NCBI GenBank assembly: GCA_035700805.1
Contig: DASSOG010000048.1
Coordinates: 54,116 to 118,115 of the forward strand
Direction of reading: 5' to 3'
DNA length: 64,000 nucleotides
Origin: JAGWRI01 sp035700805
GTDB lineage: Bacteria > Gemmatimonadota > Gemmatimonadetes > Gemmatimonadales > Gemmatimonadaceae
The first letter of the stretch is position 1. Every line of letters begins with the position of its first letter. A model generated the notes under the pieces. The model did no database searches. It worked only from the letters and a program-made list of their open reading frames with translations, and was not told the origin of the DNA. Position numbers and translations under genes: made by a program. Shown in pieces: positions 1 through 7,193 of this stretch.

Positions 1-1
1 C

Positions 2-232
2 GTCCTGCGCTCGGCGCGGGACGGGGATGTGGGCGCCGTATTCGGCCTGGGGTTCCCCCCCTTCCGCGGCGGCCCGTTTCGCTACATAGATTCGACTGGC
101 GCCGATGAGATCGTCCGTCGACTGGAGGACCTGAACGGCAGGTACGCGCCGCGCTTCGCGCCCGCTGACCTGCTGATTGACATGGCCCGGTCGCACCGCC
201 GGTTCTATCCGGCCGACGGAAAGCCCGTCTGA
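2..232 (+). CDS. fadJ: 3-hydroxyacyl-CoA dehydrogenase / enoyl-CoA hydratase, C-terminal fragment
   Basis: This is the last part of a gene that begins before the window; the frame is open from base 2 to a TGA. The 76 visible residues carry the segment GAVFGLGFPPFRGGPFRYID, which is typical of the C-terminal hydroxyacyl-CoA dehydrogenase domain of the FadB/FadJ multifunctional alpha subunits of fatty-acid beta-oxidation. The ending, with a YAPRFAPADLL segment before the C-terminus, also fits that family. The hydratase and NAD-binding domains lie outside the window, so FadJ cannot be told from FadB here. Confidence 0.8.
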   Translation, partial: VLRSARDGDVGAVFGLGFPPFRGGPFRYIDSTGADEIVRRLEDLNGRYAPRFAPADLLIDMARSHRRFYPADGKPV

Positions 233-296
233 CGCCCCGCGGCCCGCAGTGGGCCGCGGAACTGTGACTCCACCCCCAATGGCAAGGTCAGAGCGA

Positions 297-842
297 ATGG
301 ACACACGCGCTGACGCGTTGATCGTCCAGCAGGTGCTGGCGGGCGACGTCGATGCGTTTGCCGTGCTCGTGGCGCGCTATCGCGAGAGCTGTGCCCGGTA
401 TGCCATGCACATGCTGGGTAATCGCGAGGACGCCGACGAGGCGCTGCAGGACGCATTCGTGCGGGCGTATCGGGCGCTGGGGCGGTGTGAGGATCCCGAC
501 CGGTTCGGGGCGTGGCTGTTTCGCATCCTGGTGAACCGGTGCCGGACGGCGGGCGCGCGGCGGGCGCGGCGGGCGCAGACCTTCCTGTCGGATGAAGGCG
601 CGTTGCTCTCGGCGTCGGAGCCGCATCCGGCGGAGCAGTGGGCGTGGCGGGAGGAAATCGAACGGGCGCTGTCCGCCCTGCCGGCCGAGCAGCGGGAGGC
701 ATTCCTGTTGAAGTATGTGGAAGGGTTGGGCTACGATGAGATGGCCGAGTTGACCGGGGTGGGCGTCTCGGCGCTGAAGATGCGCGTCATGCGGGCGTGC
801 GATCGCTTGCGTGTGCTGTTGAAGGAGGTTCGCAGTGCCTGA
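297..842 (+). CDS. ECF-type RNA polymerase sigma factor
   Basis: A 181-residue sigma-70 family protein of the extracytoplasmic-function group. Region 2 is visible in the N-terminal half (DADEALQDAFVRAYR, then FGAWLFRILVNRC), and region 4 in the C-terminal half (LPAEQREAFLLKYVEG followed by a helix-turn-helix, GVGVSALKMRVMRA). I chose the ATG at 297 because AAGG lies about 9 nt upstream; an in-frame ATG at 279 has no clear ribosome binding site. The end overlaps the next gene by 8 nt, and an AAGGAGG motif inside the sigma gene serves that gene, so the two are translationally coupled. The partner is probably its regulator. Confidence 0.9.
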   Translation: MDTRADALIVQQVLAGDVDAFAVLVARYRESCARYAMHMLGNREDADEALQDAFVRAYRALGRCEDPDRFGAWLFRILVNRCRTAGARRARRAQTFLSDEGALLSASEPHPAEQWAWREEIERALSALPAEQREAFLLKYVEGLGYDEMAELTGVGVSALKMRVMRACDRLRVLLKEVRSA

Positions 843-1350
843 GATCGACCACAACAAGCTGGACGAAGTGGTGTCCGAATTGCGCCGCCCCACTCCCCTG
901 GACGCGTCGTTCGACCGCCGCGTGATGCGCGCCATCCGGGCCGTGGCCATGCGGCCGTTGCGCCTGATCTCGCCGCTCATGCCCATGCCGCGCTGGCGCG
1001 TGTGGTCCGCCTTTGCCGCGGTGGCGGCCGGCATGCTGGCCGTGTCGGTGATTCCCGCGTTCCGGTCCAACCCGGCGCAGCCCGTGCAGTTCGTGCTCGT
1101 GGCGCCCGAGGCCAGCACCGTGCAGGTGGTGGGTGACTTCAATGGCTGGAATGCCCGCCATGCCGCCTTTGCCGCGGAGAATCGTGGTGGTGGCGTGTGG
1201 ACCGTGACCGCGCCCATTCCCCCGGGGCATCATCGTTACGCCTTCCTGGTGGACGATTCCCTGTGGGTGCCCGATCCTACCGCGCCGCGCGTGGCGGACG
1301 AAGACTTCGGCCATCCCAATTCGGCGCTGGTCGTCGAATCCGCGCGCTGA
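835..1350 (+). CDS. Membrane-anchored protein with CBM48/AMPK-type glycogen-binding domain, possible anti-sigma factor
   Basis: A 171-residue protein starting at GTG 835, just after a near-perfect AAGGAGG. The order is: about 55 cytoplasmic residues, one transmembrane helix (about 58-78, VWSAFAAVAAGMLAVSVIP), then an isoamylase-N/AMPK-beta-like carbohydrate-binding fold (about 84-168). The last is recognisable from VQVVGDFNGWN and GHHRYAFLVDDSLWVPDP. The position directly behind an ECF sigma gene, with overlap, is that of an anti-sigma factor. No zinc-finger HxxxCxxC motif is present, so if the short N-terminus binds sigma it does so by another fold. The outward CBM48 could sense a glycan; this is inference. 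Confidence 0.75.
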   Translation: MPEIDHNKLDEVVSELRRPTPLDASFDRRVMRAIRAVAMRPLRLISPLMPMPRWRVWSAFAAVAAGMLAVSVIPAFRSNPAQPVQFVLVAPEASTVQVVGDFNGWNARHAAFAAENRGGGVWTVTAPIPPGHHRYAFLVDDSLWVPDPTAPRVADEDFGHPNSALVVESAR

Positions 1351-1961
1351 TGCGGTGGTTCCTGGGCGTCGTGGCCCTGTCGGCCATGGCCGTGGCCGCG
1401 TCGGCCCAGGAGGCGTGGCGGGCCCGGCTGGATTCCGAACTCGACGCCGCTACGCGGGTGGCCGTGCTGGCCATGGTGGACTCGGCGCGTGTGGCGCGGC
1501 TGCCGGCCATGGCGCTGGTGAACAAGGCGCTGGAAGGGGCCGGCAAGCGTGCGAGCGGCGCCCAGATCGTGGCGGCCGTGCAGTCGCTGGGGGGTGAGCT
1601 GCGCGCGTCGCGCACCGCGCTGGGGCATGCGTCGCGGCCCGACGAAATCACCGCGGGCGCGCACGCGCTGCACGCCGGGGTGGACGCCAACGCGCTCGGC
1701 AAGTTGCGGCGCGTGTCCGTGGGGCGGGAACTCACCACGCCGCTCACCGTGCTCACCGACCTGGTGGCGCGCGGCGTGCCGCCGGCCGCGGCGTCAGATG
1801 CCGTGATCACGCTGACGCAGGCCGGGTTGCGGGACGCGGGGTTCAGCAAGTTCCAGCAGGCCGTGCGATTAGACATTGATCATGGCGCGGATCCCGCGTC
1901 GGCGACCAGGATCCGGGCCCGGGGAGCGGTGATCGGGCGGGGCGGGGCGCCGCGGGGGTGA
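1350..1961 (+). CDS. Small exported alanine-rich protein, function unknown
   Basis: A 203-residue protein with a signal peptide (MRWFLGVVALSAMAVAASAQ, probable cut after AQ at residue 20). Its ATG overlaps the stop of the CBM48 gene (TGATG), so it is the third gene of the sigma operon. The mature part is rich in Ala, Arg and Val, appears mostly helical, and has no cysteines or catalytic motif that I recognise. It may be a periplasmic partner of the CBM48 protein. The C-terminus is Gly/Arg-rich (GAVIGRGGAPRG). Confidence 0.65.
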   Translation: MRWFLGVVALSAMAVAASAQEAWRARLDSELDAATRVAVLAMVDSARVARLPAMALVNKALEGAGKRASGAQIVAAVQSLGGELRASRTALGHASRPDEITAGAHALHAGVDANALGKLRRVSVGRELTTPLTVLTDLVARGVPPAAASDAVITLTQAGLRDAGFSKFQQAVRLDIDHGADPASATRIRARGAVIGRGGAPRG

Positions 1962-2011
1962 GGGAATGCGGTAGGTTGCAGTATGCCGGCTGCTTCCCCG
2001 CGAACGATCGC

Positions 2012-2467
2012 ATGATCGGCGCTACTGACACCGTAGGCTCGGAGTGCGTACGCGCCGGCCCGCTGTTGCTCTACGACGGCGGATGCGCGCTCTGCAACGG
2101 CACGGTGCGCTTTGTCCTCCGCCGCGAACGCGCGCACATGCTGCGCTTTGCCCCGCTCGAGGGACGCACGGCGCGCGGCGTGATCGGGCGTCATCCGGAG
2201 ATCGCCGGGCTCGACTCGGTGGTCTGGGTCAGCGACCCGGGCGCGCCGGGCGAACTGGTGCGCACCGGCTCGGACGCCGTGCTGGCGCTCGCCCGCTATT
2301 TGGGCGGCCCGTGGCGCGCGCTGGCCGTATCCCGGATCCTGCCGCGATCGTGGCGGGATCGCCTCTACAACTTCGTGGCTCGAAACCGGCACTGCGTGGT
2401 GGGACCAGGGCACCCGGCGGCGCCTTCGGACGACGCGCGCGTGCGCGGACGCTTCCTACTCGACTGA
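2012..2467 (+). CDS. DCC-family (DUF393) thiol-disulfide oxidoreductase-like protein
   Basis: About 151 residues carrying the family's defining N-terminal motif, LLLYDGGCALCNGTVRFVLR, with the paired cysteines of the DxxCxxC segment. The body follows the family pattern through DSVVWVSDPG, an ARYLGGPW segment and a C-terminal RDRLYNFVARNR helix. Members are small YuxK-like proteins with a thioredoxin-like motif and no firmly established substrate. The start is uncertain: ATG 2012 is near the usual family start, while GTG 1958 would give 18 more residues and a 4-nt overlap with the previous gene. The end overlaps the convergent hybrid kinase gene by 12 nt. Confidence 0.75.
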   Translation: MIGATDTVGSECVRAGPLLLYDGGCALCNGTVRFVLRRERAHMLRFAPLEGRTARGVIGRHPEIAGLDSVVWVSDPGAPGELVRTGSDAVLALARYLGGPWRALAVSRILPRSWRDRLYNFVARNRHCVVGPGHPAAPSDDARVRGRFLLD

Positions 2468-4381
2468 CCCGCCCGGCGCGTCGAGCGCGGCCCTGACTGC
2501 CTCGGCTAGTGTCTGGACGCCGAACGGCTTGGCCAGGAACGCAAACTCATCGGCGCCAGGGGCCGCTCGGCCGTCGGCGCCCGACGTGAGCAGGATGCGC
2601 ACCGAAGGGAGCAATTGCCGCAACTGCCGCGCGACCTCCGCGCCGTGACCGTCGGGAAGATTCACATCCAGTATGGCCAGGTCAGGCGGCGGGTCCAGCA
2701 TGCGCGCGGTCTCGACGGCTTCCGCCGCGGTTCCCACGGCGTGCACGCTGTAGCCACGGCTTACGAGAATGCGCATCGCCAGGCTGCGCAACGCGTCCTG
2801 ATCCTCCACCACCAGCACGGTCTCGCCGCCGCGTGTCTCCCTCGGGATGTCCGCCGGATCAGGGGTGGGCAATTCCGCTGCCGTATGTGGCAGGAAAACC
2901 CGGAAGCTCGAACCGTGCCCAACTTCGCTTTCCACCGTGATGAATCCGCCGCACCGTTCCACGATGCCGTAGCTCGTGGCCAGGCCCAGCCCCGTGCCCT
3001 TGCCCCGTTCCTTGGTGGTGAAGAAGGGTTCGAACAGCCGCTCGCGCACGTCGTCGGGAATGCCGGTGCCGCTGTCGGTGGCCTCGATCACCACCCAGGC
3101 GCCGGGTCGAGCTCCGGCCGGCGTCGCTTCAGCATCGAATGCCTGATTGCGCGTGGCCAGGCGCAACGTGCCGCCGTCGGGCATGGCGTCGCGTGCGTTC
3201 GCGGCCAGGTTGGTCACCACCTGTTCCAGCTGCTGACGATCCGCGTTCACCATGCCCAGGTCCGGGGCGAGCTCCATCTGCAACTGCACCCGATCGCCCA
3301 CCACTCGGCGCAGCAGCCGATCCATCTGCATGAGCAGGAGGTTGGGATTGAATACCGTTGGCTCGTCCTTCTGTCGCCGAGCGACCGTGAGGAGCTGCCG
3401 GGTGAGCGTGGCGCCGCTGCTGGCGGCGTGCTGCACGCTCTCCAGCATGGCGCGCGTGCGCTGATTCACGTCCGACGCCCGGAGGGCCAGCTCCACTTCG
3501 CCCAGGATCACCGCGAGCAGGTTGTTGAAGTCGTGCGCCATGCCGCCGGCCAGGCGTCCGATGGCGTCCAGCCGCTGGGTTTCCCGCAGGTGCTCCTCGA
3601 TGCGACGCCGCTCGGTGATGTCCTCGTACACCGCCAGGAACCCGGTGGTCGCGCCGTCCGGACCCGTCAGCGGGGCCTGGCTGAGGCGCGTATATACGAG
3701 TTCACCGTTGCGCTTGCGGCGCGCCACTTCGAAGCCCACGAAAGACTCGCCGCGGAGTGACGAGTCCTGGAGCTGGTGCTCGGGCAGGGCTGACTCCGGC
3801 GGGATGATCGGCGGGACGCGTCCCATGACCTCCGACGACTTCCACCCGAACAGTCGCTCGGCGGCCGGGTTCCAGAGCGTCACGCGCCGGTCGCGATCGT
3901 AGGTGATGATGGGCAGCGGCGATGCGTCGAATGTGGCCCGCAGCACCTGTTGCGTATGCGCGAGTTCCGCTTCGGTGCGCCGCAGCTTCCATCGGCCCTC
4001 CGCCGTGCGGAGCGTCCTCACCAGTTGCTCGGGCTCAATGGGCTTGAGCAGGTAGTCGCATTCCTCGTCGCGCACCGCGCGGATGACCGACTCCACGCTG
4101 GCGTTTCCCGTGAGGATTACCACTTGCAGGTCGGGGTTGAACATGCGCAGCTCGTGCGTCAGGTCGAGCCCATTCATGTCGGGCAGCCGCAGGTCCACCA
4201 CCGCGACAATCGCGGCGGGGGTCAGTCGCTGCGCCATCTCGACCGCCGCCCGGCCGTTCGCGGCGGCGTGCGTCGAGAACCCGTGGAGCTGCAGGATGTC
4301 CGCGGTCGTGGTGCGCAGGGCATCATCGTCGTCCACCAGCAGGACGGGCGTGCTCGTCGGGTCAGCCAATGGAATGGTCAT
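2456..4381 (-). CDS. Hybrid sensor kinase: receiver-PAS-HisKA-HATPase-receiver
   Basis: A 641-residue soluble protein. Domains in order: an N-terminal receiver (about 10-125, phospho-acceptor D63 in VVDLRLPDMNG, conserved lysine in LLKPI), a PAS domain (about 148-262), a histidine kinase of the MAHDFNNLL type with H283, a HATPase with DSGTGIP and GKGTGLGLA boxes (about 390-505), and a C-terminal receiver with D572 in ILDVNLPDG. No membrane helix is seen, so it acts in the cytoplasm. It is the last gene of a three-gene operon and overlaps the tandem-receiver gene by 20 nt. It has no DNA-binding or enzymatic output domain and probably takes phosphate from, or passes it to, its two neighbours. 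Confidence 0.92.
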   Translation of the reverse strand: MTIPLADPTSTPVLLVDDDDALRTTTADILQLHGFSTHAAANGRAAVEMAQRLTPAAIVAVVDLRLPDMNGLDLTHELRMFNPDLQVVILTGNASVESVIRAVRDEECDYLLKPIEPEQLVRTLRTAEGRWKLRRTEAELAHTQQVLRATFDASPLPIITYDRDRRVTLWNPAAERLFGWKSSEVMGRVPPIIPPESALPEHQLQDSSLRGESFVGFEVARRKRNGELVYTRLSQAPLTGPDGATTGFLAVYEDITERRRIEEHLRETQRLDAIGRLAGGMAHDFNNLLAVILGEVELALRASDVNQRTRAMLESVQHAASSGATLTRQLLTVARRQKDEPTVFNPNLLLMQMDRLLRRVVGDRVQLQMELAPDLGMVNADRQQLEQVVTNLAANARDAMPDGGTLRLATRNQAFDAEATPAGARPGAWVVIEATDSGTGIPDDVRERLFEPFFTTKERGKGTGLGLATSYGIVERCGGFITVESEVGHGSSFRVFLPHTAAELPTPDPADIPRETRGGETVLVVEDQDALRSLAMRILVSRGYSVHAVGTAAEAVETARMLDPPPDLAILDVNLPDGHGAEVARQLRQLLPSVRILLTSGADGRAAPGADEFAFLAKPFGVQTLAEAVRAALDAPGGSVE

Positions 4382-5087
4382 TCAGAATTCTCAGGAGCTC
4401 GTCGACTGGAATGGGCTTCAGGAACGCGGCATCCACCAGCCCGGCCGGCGCGTCGCGAACGGTGTCGGACAGGGCGGCGGAGTGGCCACTGTACAGCACC
4501 AGCAGCACCGACGGGTTGGCGTCGCGGATGGCCACCAGGCTCGACGGCGGATCCACGCCGGGAAGCTTGAGATCCAGGATGACCGCGCTCGGCGTCCGGG
4601 ATTCCATCCGATTCAGGGCTTCGTCCAGGGACCGCGCCTTGGTGGTCGCGATGCCGCGTTCGCCCAGCACGTCGGTCAAGGTGTCGAGGTACGCGGGGTC
4701 GTCGTCCACCACCAGCACGGTGCGCGATTCGCGGGCCGCGGACTCGAGCAACTCCAGCAGGTCGCCCATCTCCACTGGTTTGCGCAGGATCTTCAGGGCA
4801 CCCTCACGCTCGGCCTGTGCCAGCAGGTCCTGCGCGGCGTATGCGGTCATGAGGATGACGCGAACGCCGGGACGGCGGCGCTTGATTTCGCGCAGCGCCG
4901 CCACGCCGTCCACCTTGGGCATGCGGACATCCATCAGCACCACGTCCACGGCGTGGGCCTCGGCCAGGTCCGCTGCCTCCGCGCCGTCGTATCCGCGCAC
5001 CGCCTCCCATCCGTGCAGTTCCATGATGTCGCATAATGTCGTGACCATCGAGCGGTCATCGTCCACCACCAGGATGCGCTTGCTCAT
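4362..5087 (-). CDS. Tandem receiver-domain response regulator without output domain
   Basis: A 241-residue protein consisting of two complete receiver domains. The first has D53 in VVLMDVRMPKVDG and a lysine in ILRKPVEMGDL; the second has D172 in VILDLKLPG and a lysine in FLKPIPVDELL. Both acidic triads are present (VVDDD in each). Nothing follows the second receiver, so this is a phosphate shuttle or sequestering protein rather than a transcription factor. Its ATG overlaps the stop of the upstream membrane kinase by 4 nt, and its 3' end overlaps the hybrid kinase by 20 nt. Confidence 0.9.
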   Translation of the reverse strand: MSKRILVVDDDRSMVTTLCDIMELHGWEAVRGYDGAEAADLAEAHAVDVVLMDVRMPKVDGVAALREIKRRRPGVRVILMTAYAAQDLLAQAEREGALKILRKPVEMGDLLELLESAARESRTVLVVDDDPAYLDTLTDVLGERGIATTKARSLDEALNRMESRTPSAVILDLKLPGVDPPSSLVAIRDANPSVLLVLYSGHSAALSDTVRDAPAGLVDAAFLKPIPVDELLRILNDHSIG

Positions 5088-6868
5088 GCGGCCTTCACCA
5101 TTTTCAGGGTGAACGTAGCCCCCGCGCCGGGCGTGCTCTCGACCGTGAGCGTGCCCCCATTGGCTTCGGCCAGCGAGCGTGAGACGGACAGGCCGAGCCC
5201 GATGCCACGGGCCTTGGTGGTGAACAGCGGGTCGAATATCCGGGTCAGGTGGTCCGTGGCGATGCCGGGTCCCGTGTCGCTCACGCGCAGGCTGACCGCA
5301 CCCGACTCCTCCAGCCAGGCAATGCCCAGCGTGCCACCGGTGTCCTCCATGGCCTGCGCCGCGTTCGTGAAGAGGTTCAGGACGACCTGGCCGATCTGGA
5401 CTGGATCGACACTCACCACCGTCGCCGGGTCGCCCTGCCGCTCCACCGTGATGGACGGCGGGATTGACGCCCGCCGCAACTGGTCGTCCACCAGCGTGCC
5501 CATGGCCAGCGGTTCGCGCTGCGGCGCCTTTACCCGGGCAAAGTCCAGCAGGTCGGCCACGATCTTTTCCGACAGCGAGATCTGCGATTTGAGGATATGC
5601 AGATATTCCGCCGTCTTGGGGCTGGGCGAGGCCATCGTCGCGTCCAGGAAGTACACGACGTTGGACATGACGCCCAGCGGATTGCGCAATTCGTGTCCCA
5701 CGCTGCTGGAGAGCTGGCCCAGCGTGGCCAGCCGCTCCCGGCGCACATTTTCCTCCTGCGCCCGCTGGAGCTCGGCGGTCCGGGCCTCCACCTGCTGTTC
5801 CAGGTTCTCGTGGGCCGCCCGCACGTTGCCGGTCATTATGGCGAAGGCGCGGGAGAGCCGGCCCAGCTCGTCGTCGCGCTCGATGGGCAGGGGCGGGCGG
5901 TCAAGGTCTCCGGCGCTGATCGCCTCCGCGGCCTCCGTGAGGCGGCTGAGCGGGCGGGTGATGCCGCGGCTCATCCACCACCCCAGCAGGGCGCCCACCA
6001 GCACCACGAGGGCGGCGACGGCGGCAAACCGGCCGAGCAGCGCATGGAGAGGGCCGATCACACGCGTCGCGTTGAACTCGAACGCCAGCACCAGCGGCGA
6101 GTTGGGAATGCGCTGGGCGACCGAGAGTTTTGGCTGGCTGTCGCGGACATACGTGACCAGACCGCTGCCGGGTGGTGGACGCTGTACCGCGCCGCGCATG
6201 TCGGTCCACAAGGAGCCGTCGGCGTTGCCCAGCAAGTACGTGCCGTCCGAGCCAATCAACTGGGCGACCGTGGTCAACTGGCGCAACGCCGCCGCATTCC
6301 GCGTTTCGGCGGGCCGCACCTCGGCCAGTTGACCGATCACGCGGCCGTCGCGCACGATATTGCCCCGGAGTTCGTAGACGACAAGTCCGTTGCGTTCGTA
6401 CAGGCCGCTTACGGCGTTGGTGTCCAGTGTACGTGCCGCCAGCCGGCCAGCGTCGGCGGTGGTATCCGACGTGGCCGGCTTGCCAACCGAGAGCATCACG
6501 CGCCCATCGGCATCGCGCAGTTCCGTCGCGATTACGGCAGCCGTATCGCGACTCAGCAGAGCCATCATCGTGTGGGCGGCCGCGATCGTACGGCCGGGCC
6601 GGGCGTTCAATTGGGCGGTGAACGCGGGGTCCCTGGCCAGTGAGCCCAGGGCATGGGCGCGGGTTTCGAGGTTGGCGCCAATGCCCGGCGCAAACTGCGC
6701 CGCCATGGTGGTCAGGCGCAGTTCGGCGGCCCGCATTAGTGATGACTTAACTGTGCGATATGCCAGGCCGGCGAACACCGCCACGCCGGCGAAGATGAGC
6801 AACCCGATTAGAGCGGGGAGGCGGCGGCGGAGCGAAGATTTCTGGCTGGGCAGGGACGGGATCCTCAC
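5084..6868 (-). CDS. Membrane sensor histidine kinase with HAMP domain
   Basis: A 594-residue kinase and first gene of the operon. There is a transmembrane helix at about 17-38, a roughly 240-residue periplasmic sensor region, a second helix at about 280-300, a HAMP domain (about 300-355), a coiled coil (about 353-380), a HisKA domain with H392 in SSVGHELRNPLG, and a HATPase with NLFTNAAQAM, SDTGPGI and GIGLGLSVS boxes. The start is a GTG. The sensor region resembles the double-Cache style (LRDADGRVMLSV, IGSDGTYLL), though the ligand is unknown. It feeds the two receiver-containing proteins encoded downstream. Confidence 0.92.
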   Translation of the reverse strand: MRIPSLPSQKSSLRRRLPALIGLLIFAGVAVFAGLAYRTVKSSLMRAAELRLTTMAAQFAPGIGANLETRAHALGSLARDPAFTAQLNARPGRTIAAAHTMMALLSRDTAAVIATELRDADGRVMLSVGKPATSDTTADAGRLAARTLDTNAVSGLYERNGLVVYELRGNIVRDGRVIGQLAEVRPAETRNAAALRQLTTVAQLIGSDGTYLLGNADGSLWTDMRGAVQRPPPGSGLVTYVRDSQPKLSVAQRIPNSPLVLAFEFNATRVIGPLHALLGRFAAVAALVVLVGALLGWWMSRGITRPLSRLTEAAEAISAGDLDRPPLPIERDDELGRLSRAFAIMTGNVRAAHENLEQQVEARTAELQRAQEENVRRERLATLGQLSSSVGHELRNPLGVMSNVVYFLDATMASPSPKTAEYLHILKSQISLSEKIVADLLDFARVKAPQREPLAMGTLVDDQLRRASIPPSITVERQGDPATVVSVDPVQIGQVVLNLFTNAAQAMEDTGGTLGIAWLEESGAVSLRVSDTGPGIATDHLTRIFDPLFTTKARGIGLGLSVSRSLAEANGGTLTVESTPGAGATFTLKMVKAA

Positions 6869-7193
6869 GACCTCGTGGGTGGCGCGCGCATCCGGTCCGG
6901 CGCACGATTACGGTGGGGTGTGCGCTAATATGACGCCGTGGCAACTGGCTTGGGAACCCTTTCTTGTATAGTCCCCGGCGACCGACCGCGCCGCCGTGCT
7001 ACTGTCAAGCATCTTGACACTGTCAAGAATCACGTCGCCTGAACGCGCCGACTCAAATCGTCTGTTTAACCCGTTGCTATGGGGCAAGATGGCGGCGCGA
7101 AAGGACACGTTTCCGCGGGACGCTGCGAAAATTATGATGCACCAGCCCGCGTCAGACTGCGATCGTCATGCGTCAGACTCGTGCGCTGGCCGG
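6869..7193. other. Intergenic region, 325 bp, no gene
   Basis: This stretch separates the start of the kinase operon from the 3' end of the ADOP permease gene; both are on the minus strand. No convincing open reading frame was found. It must hold the promoter of the histidine kinase operon, and it contains the inverted and direct repeat described separately at 7002-7027. Confidence 0.6.
7002..7027. promoter_or_regulatory. Inverted plus direct repeat upstream of the two-component operon
   Basis: TGTCAAG, a 3-nt spacer CAT, then CTTGACA forms a perfect 7-bp inverted repeat at 7003-7019. CTGTCAAG occurs at 7002-7009 and again at 7020-7027 as a direct repeat one turn and a half away. It lies about 135 bp before the kinase start. 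TTGACA also matches a sigma-70 -35 element on either strand, but I could not place a good -10 box at the right distance. An operator is the most likely meaning. Confidence 0.4.
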
